Positions 12,101 through 24,094 of a stretch of DNA of 64,000 bases are shown here, in pieces. The stretch lies in NCBI RefSeq assembly GCF_020382885.2, contig NC_058506.1, positions 12,626,318 through 12,690,317 of the forward strand, read 5' to 3'. The notes under the pieces were generated by a model. The model ran no database searches and was not told where the DNA came from. It worked only from the letters and a program-made list of their open reading frames with translations. The translations under genes were made by a program, and so were the position numbers. This DNA comes from Scatophagus argus. Its lineage: Eukaryota; Chordata; Actinopteri; Scatophagidae. How positions within the stretch are numbered: the first letter of the stretch is position 1; every line of letters starts with the position of its first letter.

Positions 12101-15100
12101 CTGTTGTTCTGTTCGTTACTGCAGATTAGATGGTGGAGTTCTCTGCAAATTATATAAAAATATAGTCTTTATTTATATATAAATAAATCAAATTTTAATG
12201 TTGCAAAGAAGTTACAGACAAGGTATATATACATTTTTTAAAAATTGCATCTTGAACTTCTGTGCCTGTACACTGATGCAAAATGATTAATCTCACTATC
12301 TTTACTTCAAACGCTTGAACTGGTCAGTGATGCTTCTTGCCCTGACAGCTGCCTGACTCCAATTCCCTTACTTTCTCCAATTACATCTTGTAATACCTAG
12401 AAGAGGGAGAATGACAAAATAATGTGTCGATGCACAGGTGAAGCAGCTGCTGTCGTTCAGTGGGAACCTTTCTGTGTTGCCTGAGGCTGACCAGTTTATG
12501 GTGCAGCTGGTCAAAGTGCCAGGGTGAGTCTTTCGTTTTGGCTTGTTACAAAGATGTTCTTTGCATTCTTAAGTCAGCTAAGATCTGCAGATGTCGTATT
12601 GTATTTTATAATTCTACCACTAATACACCTCAAACTTTAAACAAACTTTCTTTGAGGAAAATTTTGCTGCTCTTTGTGATTTTTTTTATTTTTCAGTTTG
12701 AAGAGTTGGCCTTGTCTGTGTATCTCTAGGTTTAATAACAAGTTATGAAAATGATAAAATGACAACAACCGTTGCAATGTTGTTAATGTGTCTTTCCTTC
12801 AGTTATGAGGAACGGCTAAAAACGATGGTGCTGAGAGAGGAATTCTTTCCTCTCATGGAGGAGGTGAAGAACTCTGTTGCCATCATGATCAAAGGAGCTA
12901 ATGGTAATGTCTCACACTCATCCACCGAAGCTGCAAACCATCCCAAGACTGATCACTTTTTTCACAGCCCAGTTCTCATTTGAAGTTTATATCAAGGTTC
13001 TTTATCTCCATCTGTATTTTTTCTTCTCTTCCCTCAGAGCTGTTGGACTGTGATGACCTCCATTCAGTCATTCGGCTGGTATTAAAGGCCGGAAATTACA
13101 TGAACGCTGTTGGTATTTTTCTTTTAAGAATTGCCTTTTATTAGGTGCATTAACATATTTTATCTGATGCTCTTAAGCTGACCTTTGTTCTTTCAGAGGC
13201 TTTTTACTCAGCATTTATTATACTGATGAAATAACTAATCAAATAATTTATTATTCAGGGTGGTTACAGTGCCAATGCCATCGGATTCAGGATGACTTCT
13301 TTGCTCAAGCTGGCAGACACCAAGGCCAACAAGCCTGGCATGAACCTCATGCACTATGTTGCCAAGGTGACGAGGAGCCCTGGCATCAACACGTGCTCAC
13401 TGAAGAAAATTTTGCAAAACCAGGAAAATCTCTGCTATCATGCTATGTCATTAAAGGGTTATGTAGCTAATGTTTCTCCTGCTTTATCTCTTTACGTGTT
13501 ACTGTTCTCCCTGTTGAATGTCTACCCACAGCAAGCAGAAGACATTGATACTGAGTTGCTGACTTTTCCCAGCCAGCTTGAACACATTGGGATGGCATCA
13601 AGGTGGCTATCATTCGTACACTGATAATATACTTGGTTATTTAACCGAACATGGCGTGGTTTGTTCACTAGCAGGAGATTCAGATGTTGTCATATCTGTT
13701 TCACCCTGATATGAAATCTTGGAAAGATACACAATTTGTATTGCCTATAATACATTGTGACAATGCATTAATGTGTCCAACAGAATTTGTAAAGAGGAGG
13801 TAATCTCAGACTTTGAGAAAGAAGTCAAGAAGATCAAAGAAGTGAAATTGTACAGCAGCAGACAGCCCAGCCTCTTACAACAAATGGAAGCATTTCTCAT
13901 GGTAAAGTTTTCCCTTTGTTGTTTCACCTTAAATGTGAAAAAGCACAGAGTTGAGCGTGTGAATACTTCATCCTTTTATGTGGTCATTTCTCAGAGGGCT
14001 GATGCCAAACTGGCTGAGGTGGAATCATCTCTCCAGGAGCTGAATGCTCTAAGTAGTGCTGTGGCTGAATACTTCTGTGAAGATCCAGCTACCTTCAAAT
14101 TGGAGGAGTGCTGCTCCATCTTTAATTCATTTTGCAAGCGGTTTGACGCAGCTGTTCTGGTACGAATAGAAAGAATTATTCTGTTGCTTTGTGCTTGAGG
14201 AGTGTTCCAACATTAGTTTGCTTTTTGCTGCATCTTATTTTAATATGTCCGCTCTTTACACGGCTGTAGGACAACCGAGAGCGAGAGGCAGCAGAGCAAA
14301 GGCGCAAGCGGAAGGAGAGCATGCGTATTGCAGCTAAACGCCGCTCCACAGTGTCCTGCCCAGGATCTGAGCCTGATCTGGACTCCACTGGCTTGGAGAC
14401 GGCCTTGCACAGCTTTCTGTCCACTGTTCCAGAGGGATTGTCTAGATACAAGAAGAACACATTGCCCCCAGTCAAAGGGTCCCCCTCTGAGCGCAGGTCT
14501 CAGACTGTTCCTTCAGCTGAAATACCTGAGGTAACGCCACGTACTAGACAAGAGAAGCCTGAGAATAAACAACCCAAACTGCAGAAAGAGGACGAGCAAC
14601 TGGAAAACGACACAGAAGCTAAGAAGATGCGTGAGATAACTCGGAAGGTGCTTCGATACCAAAACAGCAAAAGTAGCCTTGATGGAGACAGAGCTTTGGG
14701 GACTCCTCGTAGGTCAGAGAGAGCACAAGACATGCCAGCTACCCCAAGCACCCCTCGGCCTAGAACCAGAGATTTCTTCTTTGCACACAATGGGGATGTG
14801 GGCTCCCCGTGGACTATCCTGAGCCCTTTTACTTGCTCCCAAAGAAACCCCCTTCAGAGTAACAGACAAGCACGCCGATGCAGACTATCCTCAGTGTCCG
14901 GTGGAGATGACCTTGATGATGGAGTCTGGGAGAGTGACCAAGGCAATCATCTCCCCATTCCTTCCAACCAGGATAGTCAGACATCTCCATCTGGAGGTTC
15001 TGTGTCTCTTCCCGAGTGCCTCAGGCAGAGAGCCGTATCACAGGGTCCAATACTCAGGTCGATTTCCATGGATGAAACCAGGCAATCTTCAGCATCCCGC

Positions 15101-15334
15101 TTCCGGCTGGGAGACTTGTTCCAGAGAAGCATATCTCAGCGGTCATACTCTTCTGGATCAAGGACAGAAAACATGAGAGAAAAAGGAGTCTGTTCAGCGC
15201 CTGGCAGTAAGGTGGAGAATCATGTAGAGGGACAAGTGAGCACCTCTGGGTTCATATCCTTCTTCAGACGCATTGGAGGCAGAACTAAGCCTGGTTATGT
15301 GGAAGAACAAAACTTCAAAGGATCTAATACTTGA
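9154..15334 (+). CDS. FH2 domain-containing formin, FHDC1-like (complete, 11 coding exons, 802 aa)
   Basis: FH2 formins nucleate and elongate unbranched actin; FHDC1 (INF1) also binds microtubules through its C-terminal tail. Coding exons: 9154-9612, 9822-9883, 11862-11964, 12438-12523, 12803-12903, 13038-13108, 13259-13366, 13532-13602, 13784-13901, 13995-14159 and 14270-15334; all phases join. Residues 49-71 form a single short FH1 tract (16 prolines, three leucines, four prolines). FH2 runs from MKKLNWDTI (about 82) to about 470 and carries the signatures [27 protein letters not shown] and [17 protein letters not shown], closely matching human FHDC1. No N-terminal GTPase-binding or inhibitory domain is present, as in FHDC1. 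The 330-residue tail is basic, Ser-rich and ends near [13 protein letters not shown]. The ATG at 9154 is the only start in this frame ahead of FH1. The specific fish paralogue number cannot be assigned from sequence alone. Confidence 0.92.
9292..9366 (+). repeat. CCN-rich proline-coding tract (FH1 region)
   Basis: An imperfect CCA/CCT/CCG triplet run inside exon 2 of the formin encodes the poly-proline profilin-binding stretch. Codon mixing (CCA, CCG, CCT) shows it is not a pure microsatellite, although length variation is likely. Confidence 0.85.
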
Positions 15335-15542
15335 TTAAAGTTTTTAATTGATGGACAGCTTAAGCTTTATCATTTTTTTGTGTGTGTTTTAGATTGTTAA
15401 AATGTGTTTGTCTGTTTTTACCGTTTTACCCTTCAGTGGAACCAAGGCAAATGAGGACTTGCTTTGAACTGTGAAGATTTTGATTTTGTGGAAGTCAAAC
15501 CATGTTCAAAAATCATAACATCTTTTTTGTCTTTTTGTGTGC

Positions 15543-15548
15543 AATAAA
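15543..15548 (+). terminator. Polyadenylation signal AATAAA, FHDC-like formin
   Basis: AATAAA lies 209 bp after the stop codon at 15332-15334 in a T-rich 3' UTR. This gives a short 3' UTR for the formin mRNA. Confidence 0.75.
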
Positions 15549-16638
15549 GGGTGACATTCTACCATTTTATTTTTACTTGAATGTAGTAAACCGACCCGAC
15601 GGCATTTATTATTCACTTCTCTTCTTTCTCTCTTCATGAAATCCTTGAAAGTCTTAGTGATGCTGATGTCTCCTTAGTGACACCTGCTCACCTGTTTCCA
15701 GTATTTCACTTCATCTATTATTTCTTCTCCTTGTCAGTCTGGCTGCAGGGCAGTTGTTCAGGTAACAGATGAGCTAACCTTTTAGCTTTAAGGCTTTTAA
15801 TATTTTTAATAGATGTACATCAGACAACCACAAGGACACGACCAATCACATTGGTAAATTAGGTATTTTTATTGAAATTTAAAACTCCTAATGCTGTTCT
15901 CACAATGGAAAGGACAATTTAAATAGGACATGTTACTGTTGGTGAATCCACTCTGGGTGCTGCCAGCCCTTCTTTGGTTTCCAGATGATCTGTCCTACCA
16001 CCACTGTACCACCCTGATGTCTCTGCTCAGAAGTAGCTGAGATTTTGGGCAGAAAGAGAAGAAAGAGACATTCAGCTGTGTTACTTGGGCAACAGGGTTT
16101 GTTTACAGCCATTTCATTTGAGCTCTCGCAGTGTAATAATACTCTCTTGAACAAACTGCTCAATACAGGCTCCTTTCTGACTGTTCCGTTGTCCTCCCAC
16201 ATCCCTCCCTCCCACCGACAAGCGCTCAATGGGGACATTTTCAGTCTCCTGGCATTTAAAATCAATGGGCACAATGAATAGAATAAAAAAGGGAATTTGG
16301 GAAAAAAATTTGCAATGTTTTGTTTTTTTGTTTTTTCCTCAGGAACAAGATTTCTCTCCGACAATAAAAATTTAGTTGTTTAGCTACATGCATGCAAAGT
16401 TTTTCTTCATGCTAGTCAAACAAAAGCTCAAAGCAAGGCCTCGTACACAAACGGAGATAACAGTATGGTACTTTTAACAGAGCACTACGTCAGCAGCGAC
16501 TGACCTGTTTGATGTAAAATGAGAGCTCCAGAGTACAATCAGGCCATTGTGATACATCTCATGTGAGTCAACTCCTGAGGACTTGATGTGACTTTGTGTC
16601 TCTCAACAGGACCTTGCTGATCAACTGTGTGCTCTGCA

Positions 16639-16678
16639 TAGATAGATAGATACTTTATTGATCCCAAGGGAAATTCAA
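16639..16678 (-). repeat. Non-LTR retroelement 3' tail with GATA repeat
   Basis: On the + strand, tandem ATAG units run into a stretch reading ACTTTATTGATCCC and then AAGGGAAATTCAA. Read on the - strand this is a conserved tail ending in (TATC)n, a motif I know as a common dispersed LINE-type 3' end in fish genomes. The family cannot be named with certainty. Confidence 0.5.
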
Positions 16679-17674
16679 GAGTATGTGTGCTTGTGTTCCA
16701 CTGAAAGATGAGAAAGCATGAATAGAGATGAATAGATGAGGTGGGGTGGGGGAAAGTTGGGCCAAGTGAGAGAGAGAGAGAGAGAGGGAGACTTGCAAGT
16801 TGTATTGTGAAGAGGCATTTGAGCAGAGAGCAGAGGAGAGCATGTGAAAGCAGAGAGAAAGCCAGTATCTTAAAGACACAGCGAAAACACAGAGGGGAAA
16901 TACACAGGAGCAAGACTTCAGGTCGATAGGATTTACAGAGGAAAAGGAAAACCCTGTATAGTGACCATGGATATTTTTTAATGTGGGAACTCAGCTGGAC
17001 CAGAAAGGTAGATTCATATTATATCAAGAGTGTATAATAACAGATCAGCTGTGAAATGTGCTGTCAAGTAAACTAGCTCTGAGTAAAATATTTCCATCTT
17101 TTATTTCCATGAAATAGTAAGCCTGAAGCATTAAGCACTGTAGTAAATTGTTTTGCAAAAACAGATCCTGTTTTACAAAGAGGCCTGCTGAAATTTAATG
17201 CCCTGCTGTTCAGCATCACGACAGAAGATCACATTGTGCGGCAACTGTGGTGGTTGTTTTTGCAGTAAACCTAATACAACATGGCAGTTATGGGTGTTCG
17301 ACTGTTTGCAAGTGCTGTAATCAGATTTGAGGTTGGAAAAGGAAAAATCAGCTCGTGATACACTGAGATGTGACTAAATCACATTTGAGGTTTTAAAATG
17401 ACCCCCTTCTTATCATTATTAAAGTTTACGCTCTCCACCATACACTTCTGTAAAGGAAATGTGAACCTGTGGCTGCTCAGCAGTAAAAGGTGTCAGCTAC
17501 TGTTCTCAAACCTCATTCCTCAGGGAATGGCTGAGCATGTGAAACCTGCAACAGAGAATCAGGTTTGCTGTGGAGTTTGGAAAAGAATTCAAAAAGAATA
17601 TGATATAATTTTAAAATGCATTTTTAATTAAATGGGCTTGCACATTTTTAAATTTATGATGTTTGATGTTCTTT

Positions 17675-17745
17675 TTAAAGGCATAGTTCGCCCCAAAGAA
17701 ATGAAAATTCTGTTATTATGCTCTCACAACATGCTGAGGTGAGGC
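17675..17745. repeat. End of a TTAA-type inverted-repeat element (MITE-like)
   Basis: The motif TTAAAGGCATAGTTCGCCCC followed by AAAGAAATGAAAATTCTG resembles the terminal repeat of short fish DNA elements that insert at TTAA. It also resembles the ends of the element at 32096-32521 in this window. I could not find the opposite end, so the copy appears truncated. Confidence 0.45.
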
Positions 17746-18030
17746 CTCAAAAGATTTCTGGAGGTTCACAGCAAAACAGCATTTTGCAGTGAAGCCGCAG
17801 AAATGATCTGTGGAAACTAAATGCAACTTTTCACCGATGAGAGTGAGCAGCCAAGATTATGAATGTACGAATAGTCATTTATGGATAAACTTTTCCTTCT
17901 GAATTTGTGCTGGTGGTGACTGTACACTTTGTGGTTTAACTAGAAGACAATTTCTGCTCTCTAACGTTTGTCACTTCCTTTACAAATGAGTCCATGGTCA
18001 ACAATTATGTAATTAATTCTATTAAAGAAA

Positions 18031-18102
18031 TGACCCCGACGTGATTTGAACACGCAACCTTCTGATCTGGAGTCAGACGCGCTACCGTTGCGCCACGAGG
18101 TC
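18031..18102 (-). tRNA. tRNA-Trp (anticodon CCA)
   Basis: The reverse complement gives a complete 72-nt cloverleaf: acceptor GACCTCG/CGGGGTC with one G-U pair, D stem GCGC/GCGC, anticodon stem TCTGA/TCAGA around loop CTCCAGA (anticodon CCA), a five-base T stem with loop TTCAAAT, and discriminator A. The A box (TGGCGCAACGG) and B box (GTTCAAATC) are intact, so the gene looks functional; CCA is not encoded, as expected for eukaryotes. The trailer begins TTTCTTT and shows no run of four T within about 50 nt, so the Pol III terminator is weak. Confidence 0.95.
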
Positions 18103-18239
18103 TGGTATCATAAACGCAATAAAAGGCCACCTGCTTATCTGTGCATGTCGGCATCTATTGGTCTTCTTTTAAAACATATTTACGCGAAATGTTTTTCTTT
18201 TCCATCACAGGCTTTTAGACAAATCTGTCTTTTCTAAAC

Positions 18240-18392
18240 ACAGCACAAGGCACTTCTCGGTGCGCTGCTCAGGTATATGACTGGGTACAAACATCGTAAT
18301 GATTTCATATTTGGGGGTCGAAAGTGTTTTCCTTCCGCTGTTATCGGATCTGGCTTCTGCACGTGGCCTCATGTGTTTCTTTCAGGTGAAAG
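18240..18392 (+). promoter_or_regulatory. Possible distal 5' exon ending in a strong donor
   Basis: The sequence ends GTGAAAG followed by gtaagc (gt at 18393-18394), a good 5' splice site not associated with any coding frame. It could be a first exon feeding the candidate exon at 18869. The upstream sequence is only slightly GC-enriched and no TATA box is obvious, so confidence is low. Confidence 0.25.
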
Positions 18393-18868
18393 GTAAGCAA
18401 AACGTGAGATTTTACTTGAGACTTTGCGTTTCATGTGGCACAATCCATCCAGTAAAACGTTAGGATGCTGTTGATGACTTAGTCCCCAATCAGTCACTAG
18501 ATGGAGCAATGCAACAGAAGTTTTTGGCGTCTGGATCTGCCTTCAAATATCTGTCATTACGTTTCTCAAACTTTTCGCTGCCACTAATAGTTGGTCCTCT
18601 GAAAGGTGTAGTTAGCATGGCAGTGAGGTGAAATGAGTCATTTAATTTGGACTAAAGTAATGCATTTGTAGAAGAATATATTTGGCATTTAGATCATGCT
18701 CATGGTCCAAGAGCTGAATATGAATTAATCCAAGGTAATGTAGAAAAACAAAAAAAATATGCTTTCTTTGCATAGCTACACACCTAAACGTGCTTTTTAA
18801 TTCTGCCCTTAAAAAAATTAAAAAACGTTTTTATGATTGTTATTATTTGGATGCCTTCATGTTTGCAG

Positions 18869-18980
18869 GTCTGTGTGTTCATGCCAGCTGTTTCCAGCAC
18901 ATAAAGACCTGAAGCTTCTGGAGAATCTTGGACACTTAACCTGACACCTTCACAGTAACCAGCCCGTTCAAAATGGATGG
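18869..18980 (+). other. Candidate 5' non-coding exon (112 nt), perhaps of trim3
   Basis: It is bounded by a TTTGCAG acceptor (ending 18868) and a near-perfect gtaagt donor (18981). It contains ATGGATGG at its 3' end. Joined to the trim3 exon starting at 36701, this ATG would open an upstream frame that overlaps the trim3 start out of frame. The assignment to trim3 rests only on strand and on the absence of another gene in between. Confidence 0.35.
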
Positions 18981-21666
18981 GTAAGTGCACACTAAAGTTG
19001 CAACAACTTTTAGGTTATGTTTGATCACATAAAAAAAGGTAATACCACCTAGCTGAACCTGGGCATCTACCTGAACCATTACAGGAGGTCTTTTCTTCCC
19101 TTCTCCAACAATTAAATGGTCTGTTGTTATACATTTAATCATCAGTCACTTAAAATGAGGTTGCTCAACGCTGATATTAATGTCCCTCCTGCTCCATCAG
19201 TAGCCGCTCTGATTAGGATGCATGCTGTCTTCTGTCTGTGCTGATGAGATGGGCCTTAACGTTAGGGAGTCAGAGCAGCACGGGGCCCATTGATTAGCTG
19301 AGTAAATGTCAGTCGCCTGCAAGGAGCTGCAAGGACGATGGCAGTGCTGTCGATATGTATGTCTTCTCCATTCACTCGCTCTACGTCACTGCTGTCCTGA
19401 CACCAAAGTCAAATCTTCACGTCAATCAAAATATTTAGCAACAAAGGAGAGACGGGAACATGTGCTTCAGTCTGACCTTTGCACGTCTCTCTTAGACTCC
19501 CTTTTGGAGGAAACCACCTAACTGGGTTTACAGGGGTCAGACTGTAATGTTTGTGGTTTAGCTTCAGTGGTTGAGTGAATTATTTAAGGTCATGGGAGCT
19601 CGACAGTAGTAGTCTAAGCCGAGGGATGCGTGCGCCTGTGCATGTGCTTTGTCACTGAACGGCAAAACCAAGCCTCAGGACCAGAGTTACTAAGAACACG
19701 GTGTTGTGTGCCAACGTGCGTGACTGTAATCTGTGTGAATTCAGTGTCTGATTTATTAAGAAAGCAGCTCATGGTACAATCAGTTCTTGGTTCTGAACCT
19801 ACAGACGTCACTGTGCCAGAGAAGGCGCAGTTCACAGATGGGTGTTCATTCTTACGAAGCATTTATTTTGGCTACGATTAAACTCCACCAGAACAAAACT
19901 ATTAGTCAAGAATATTACTCGTAAAACTATACTATAAAGTTTGGCATATGTTTGCATATATAGTGCAGAAGAAGGCAATAAACATGTTCATGGGGAACCA
20001 AAAGGAAATTAAATCGTATAATAACACCAAAGACACACAAGGCCTACACACACTGCTGAGGTAAATGCAGCCAAACACACACTTAAACCCCTTATACTAG
20101 ACAAAGGAAAGTTTAGTTAAGGCCTGTAGTAATTTTCATTTTACAAGACTGTAGACCACAAACCGCAGTTCCCTTTTGACTGTTTGCTCGTGTTACAAGG
20201 AATTACGTTCATTAATAACCTGATTGCTTATTTGTCGTCCTTTCACGTGTTGACCTACATGCCTCGCCTACTCTCCCCTAGCTAATACACACCTGATCAC
20301 ACTCACCATAGCTAGCACAGCTAATGAAAGAGTTCTGAGTGAAAACTGGGGAACGGAAAGCAGATACCATGTTAGAGTGTTGGCGTGAACAGAAGTTAGC
20401 AAGTTTTTGTTTCTGAATATGAAGACTAAACCTCTTTAGCTAAAGAACCATCGGGTTGTGCATGTTTTAAAGAGTTACCTGCAGATTAGTTCACATCACT
20501 GCTTTCACAAAGCATACCAGACATTTTTAGAATAATTCCATAACTTCTATACTGCTTTCAATCACATCAGTGTGACAGTCAACCTAGACTTCCTTGAAAC
20601 AGCTAACCAGTGAATATGTACTCTTTAGCATGTGACATTTTATTACAACATTGCATTAAAACATTTTCTACAAAACTAACTGTCCACAAGTCATACACTC
20701 ATGGCCACACATATTAATGAATTAATGTAAATGTAATACACAGACCAAGTTCTGTTTATAGTAATGTGCTTTATATATCATTTTGAGACAAGCTGAGAAA
20801 ACCATTTTAAAGTGCTGATCTGGGGCTTTCACACAATATCTCATTTATGTCTATGTAAATGGACTGTATTATAGTTTTATTTCCATCATTTTTCCACCAT
20901 GTGTGCATGAAAAGTATAACTGCAAATCTTTGCAACTATTAACTATTTTTATCATAGTCTAATATTCTAAGTGATTATCACTTAAAAATCTAAATGGCCA
21001 TAGATGCCTTTGTACTTTTTCTTGTATTTTGGGCTCTTTGCAACTTTATCCTTTGCATCCAAATGAGTCAGACTTATGGATGGGTTCCTGCTGAAAATAA
21101 AGAATAATGTAAAAACAGTTTTATAGGTGCTAAACAAAGACAAAAATCAATGCTGAGAATGTCAGATAAATTAAGATTAACCTAGAATCATTTCAAGTCT
21201 CTGCAAGTCAGTTTTACCAGCAGTATAATACAAAGACATTGACTGAACCACAGTGTCTGTATGTCACTGTTACTCCTCTGAACGTCACATTATAATGTTG
21301 TCCACACAGTGTGCACTGAAATGTGCACAATGTTCAGTTTACATGGGCTGTAATCACAAAGGTAATGTATATAATAATGTATATAATGTTGGAGCAGGTG
21401 TGTTATACACAAACAGTTTGTTTAAATGGATTAGACAGTGTTTTTCTGGTGAATAATCTTGTAGTATTTCCCATGCAGGTTCATGAAAACTCTGGAGATG
21501 AAGGCCTGTTCTCCTCTTTAAGTAAATATATAAACAAATAAATACTTGGTCACATGCTGAGTCAAAAGCTTGTCTGTACCTGGAGGGTTTTCTAAACCCG
21601 CACAGAGACCAGTTTTTATAATTTGCTGGTCAGGGATAAGAGGAGGACTCGAGGCTCTCTCTGTTT

Positions 21667-21671
<5 letters not shown>

Positions 21672-21699
<28 letters not shown>
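21672..21699 (+). repeat. (AG)n microsatellite
   Basis: About 14 AG dinucleotides. The surrounding 200 bp are also rich in short CA and GA runs, which explains the artefactual open frames there. Confidence 0.9.
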
Positions 21700-22528
21700 C
21701 AGCCATCTGCATGTTCTGCTGCACTGGATGCAGTCTCCATGGCAACATGGTGCTCCCGCAGCAAAATCCTGGGTAGATGGTTTGGTCCCCACCCCCATGC
21801 GCATGCACACAGGCCCTACACACACACTTACAAGGAGGACGGTGCTCATGCCTCTGCTCTGCTGTCAGTACACACACACACACACAGTGAGAGTGAGAGA
21901 TCTATGTCGCGATCACAATTTTCCTGTCCATACATTATGATCAACATGAACGTTAAAAGGGCAACAACAGCATTGTTAGTTATCTTTGCAAGGAACTTGA
22001 ATGCTTGTGTCTCCACCATTCCGTTTCCTTTGTCACATCATTCCCGGTCACTCGCTTCCTCTCTCCTCTTTTTTATACCACTCCAACAACCTTTGCATCT
22101 TTTAAGCTGAGCTCCACATTTGTCACTCTCTCCCACCATCAGTTATTAGAGTTCCCAGCAAGCTCTGGTCATTTATCTCTCTTGTTCGTCCTATCAGTTA
22201 CCCTGTACCCTGAGAAAGAAGAGAGAAATAGACTAGGTTGCCTTTTCTCTTTATCACATTGACTGACTTTTTCTCCCATATGAAGCATCACCAGTTTTAT
22301 ATTTGATAATTGGAGCTTTTCTCATTCTCCTTACGCATGCAATCAAAAACGACAGCAGAAGTAAGAGAGAGTGATGGCAGGAATAAAGAAAAAAAAAATG
22401 TCTCTTTGTTGCCATCTCTCCTTCACTCTGCTCATCCCTCACATCATTGGTCAGTCCAGCCCCCTCCCATTTTCACACCAGCCACTCAGCTCGTACAATC
22501 TCTCTGTATCTCTTGCCTCATAAGAGCC

Positions 22529-22556
22529 TCTCTCTCTCTTTCTCTCTCTCTCTCTC
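22529..22556 (+). repeat. (TC)n microsatellite
   Basis: A nearly pure TC run with one TTT interruption, followed 50 bp later by a short (CA)n run (about 22609-22628). Confidence 0.9.
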
Positions 22557-22659
22557 AGTCGCTTTCCCTCCCTCTAGCACATTCATGCGATAAAGCCAGA
22601 TCACGATCACACACACACACACACACAGTTCCTGCCTCCCTTTCTAGACTCACTGTATG

Positions 22660-22780
22660 AGGTGCTTTTTGCTTTAGCGATGTCGGGTTTTGTGGGCAGA
22701 TATCGCTCCCTGCGGAGGAGAGCGCGCTGAAACTTGCTTGTACCTCTCTCTCTCTCGCTCTCATCTGTCAGGAACCTGCT
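22660..22780 (+). promoter_or_regulatory. Candidate alternative 5' exon with strong donor
   Basis: A short GC-richer segment (TGCGGAGGAGAGCGCGCTGA) lies downstream of CA/TC-rich sequence. It is followed by a pyrimidine tract and GAACCTGCT before a strong gtaagt donor at 22781. It may be a non-coding first exon for trim3 on the same strand. Nothing else supports it. Confidence 0.25.
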
Positions 22781-24094
22781 GTAAGTAAACCTGTCTCTCT
22801 TTCTAGTCTTTCTTCTTCTTGGTATCCGCACTGTGTGCCAGCACTCATTCCTTCATCATCCACTATTTCCATCTCACACCCTTCTCAGAGGGTGCCAGTC
22901 TTTCCTCCTCTCACGTCTTCCTCTCTCCACTCCATCCCTCTCCCATGTTTCCTTTCCCTCCCACTGGTGGATGCATACACCCTATGCTGTCTTTATGCAA
23001 ACTAATGCTGCGGGCCATTTGCTAGGCTATGATAGGTTTCCTGCTTGTGCATATGAGACACCTGACCTGACTGTGATAACAGATGAGTGGAGAGATAGGT
23101 GCTGTGTTGATGGGGTCACTTGATATAATGATTTGTGGCTTGATGTAAAATGTTCAGATATTCTTGCATTAAGCATGCAGCTCCTGGAATGACAGTTTAT
23201 TTTACTGAAGAAATTTAAGCAAGAAATAAAAAAAAAAACCCAATGCTTTATTCAGAGAGCACAATGTTCTGTGCAATTTGATATATTTTATTATATTTTA
23301 TATCATAAAAAATGCAAATCTACACCATCACAGACTGGTGTTGGTGATTTTTATTATTTACATGAACTGGGCAATTTCTACAACCTGTCAGTTCCAGAGA
23401 ACCCTTTTAAAATTTCTTAGTATCAATAATGCATTGAAGCAAGAGTGTTTGTCTTTACTTTTAAGCATCATCTTTCACCAGTTCCACACTTTGGTCTCAT
23501 GCTATAATCTACCAAGATACAGTAGATGATGTGAGCAGAACCTCATTTTGTCCTCAAGCATGTGTTTTAAATAGAACTCCAGCAAGACAAGACCCTGTAG
23601 ATGGCCACAGCAGAGGTACACACTCCTGTACATGTGTGTGCAGAAAGGCTGGGATGTTGAACAAGGACATTTTTAAAAAGGCTGAAATAGTGATCCAGGG
23701 GCACCTCTGGTCGCTGTGGGGGGAAGTGGAGACTGGAATGTCCAGCTGGCATGGGAGGAATGTCACCAGAGCTGAATGGGAGGAGTGAGAGTCAGGCGAG
23801 CAGGGATGTAAACTTAACCACACACTGAATGATTAACCGAACGGTCACCAGTGTTGTAACTACTGGAATTTCTGCCCCATTTGTGTCAAAACTGTCTCCT
23901 TGTTTCACACACACACCTCTGTGGTTTTGATGTTGTTATTTTCAAAGAGCTGTCTCTATGCTTGGATTGTGAGCTCTCTTAACCCACATTGTCGTGCATT
24001 TTAAAATGTTGCATCCAAACAGCTTTTGAATATCACATCTTTCTGCTCTTTCCATCCACCGCTTGATCAGCTCTCCTGTCGACCCAGAATAAAT

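Larger units (their letters stand above)
15560..18030. other. Intergenic interval between the formin and the tRNA
   Basis: No coding exon is recognised; apparent open frames are antisense or low-complexity. It contains a LINE-like tail at 16639-16678, a GA-rich patch near 16769-16789 and the end of a TTAA-type element near 17675 (entries below). Confidence 0.5.
19000..24094. other. Non-coding interval (presumed trim3 5' flank or intron), first part
   Basis: No coding exon is recognised. It holds GA, TC and CA simple repeats between 21672 and 22630, a candidate first exon ending at 22780, and otherwise unremarkable AT-rich sequence. Confidence 0.45.

Noticed and set aside
16539-16913. 124-codon - strand frame
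   Set aside because: It overlaps a GA repeat and a LINE tail and has no similarity I recognise.
21570-22660. Several overlapping 70-120-codon frames on both strands
   Set aside because: They are produced by GA, TC and CA microsatellites (RERERE, SLSLSL, HTHTHT peptides).
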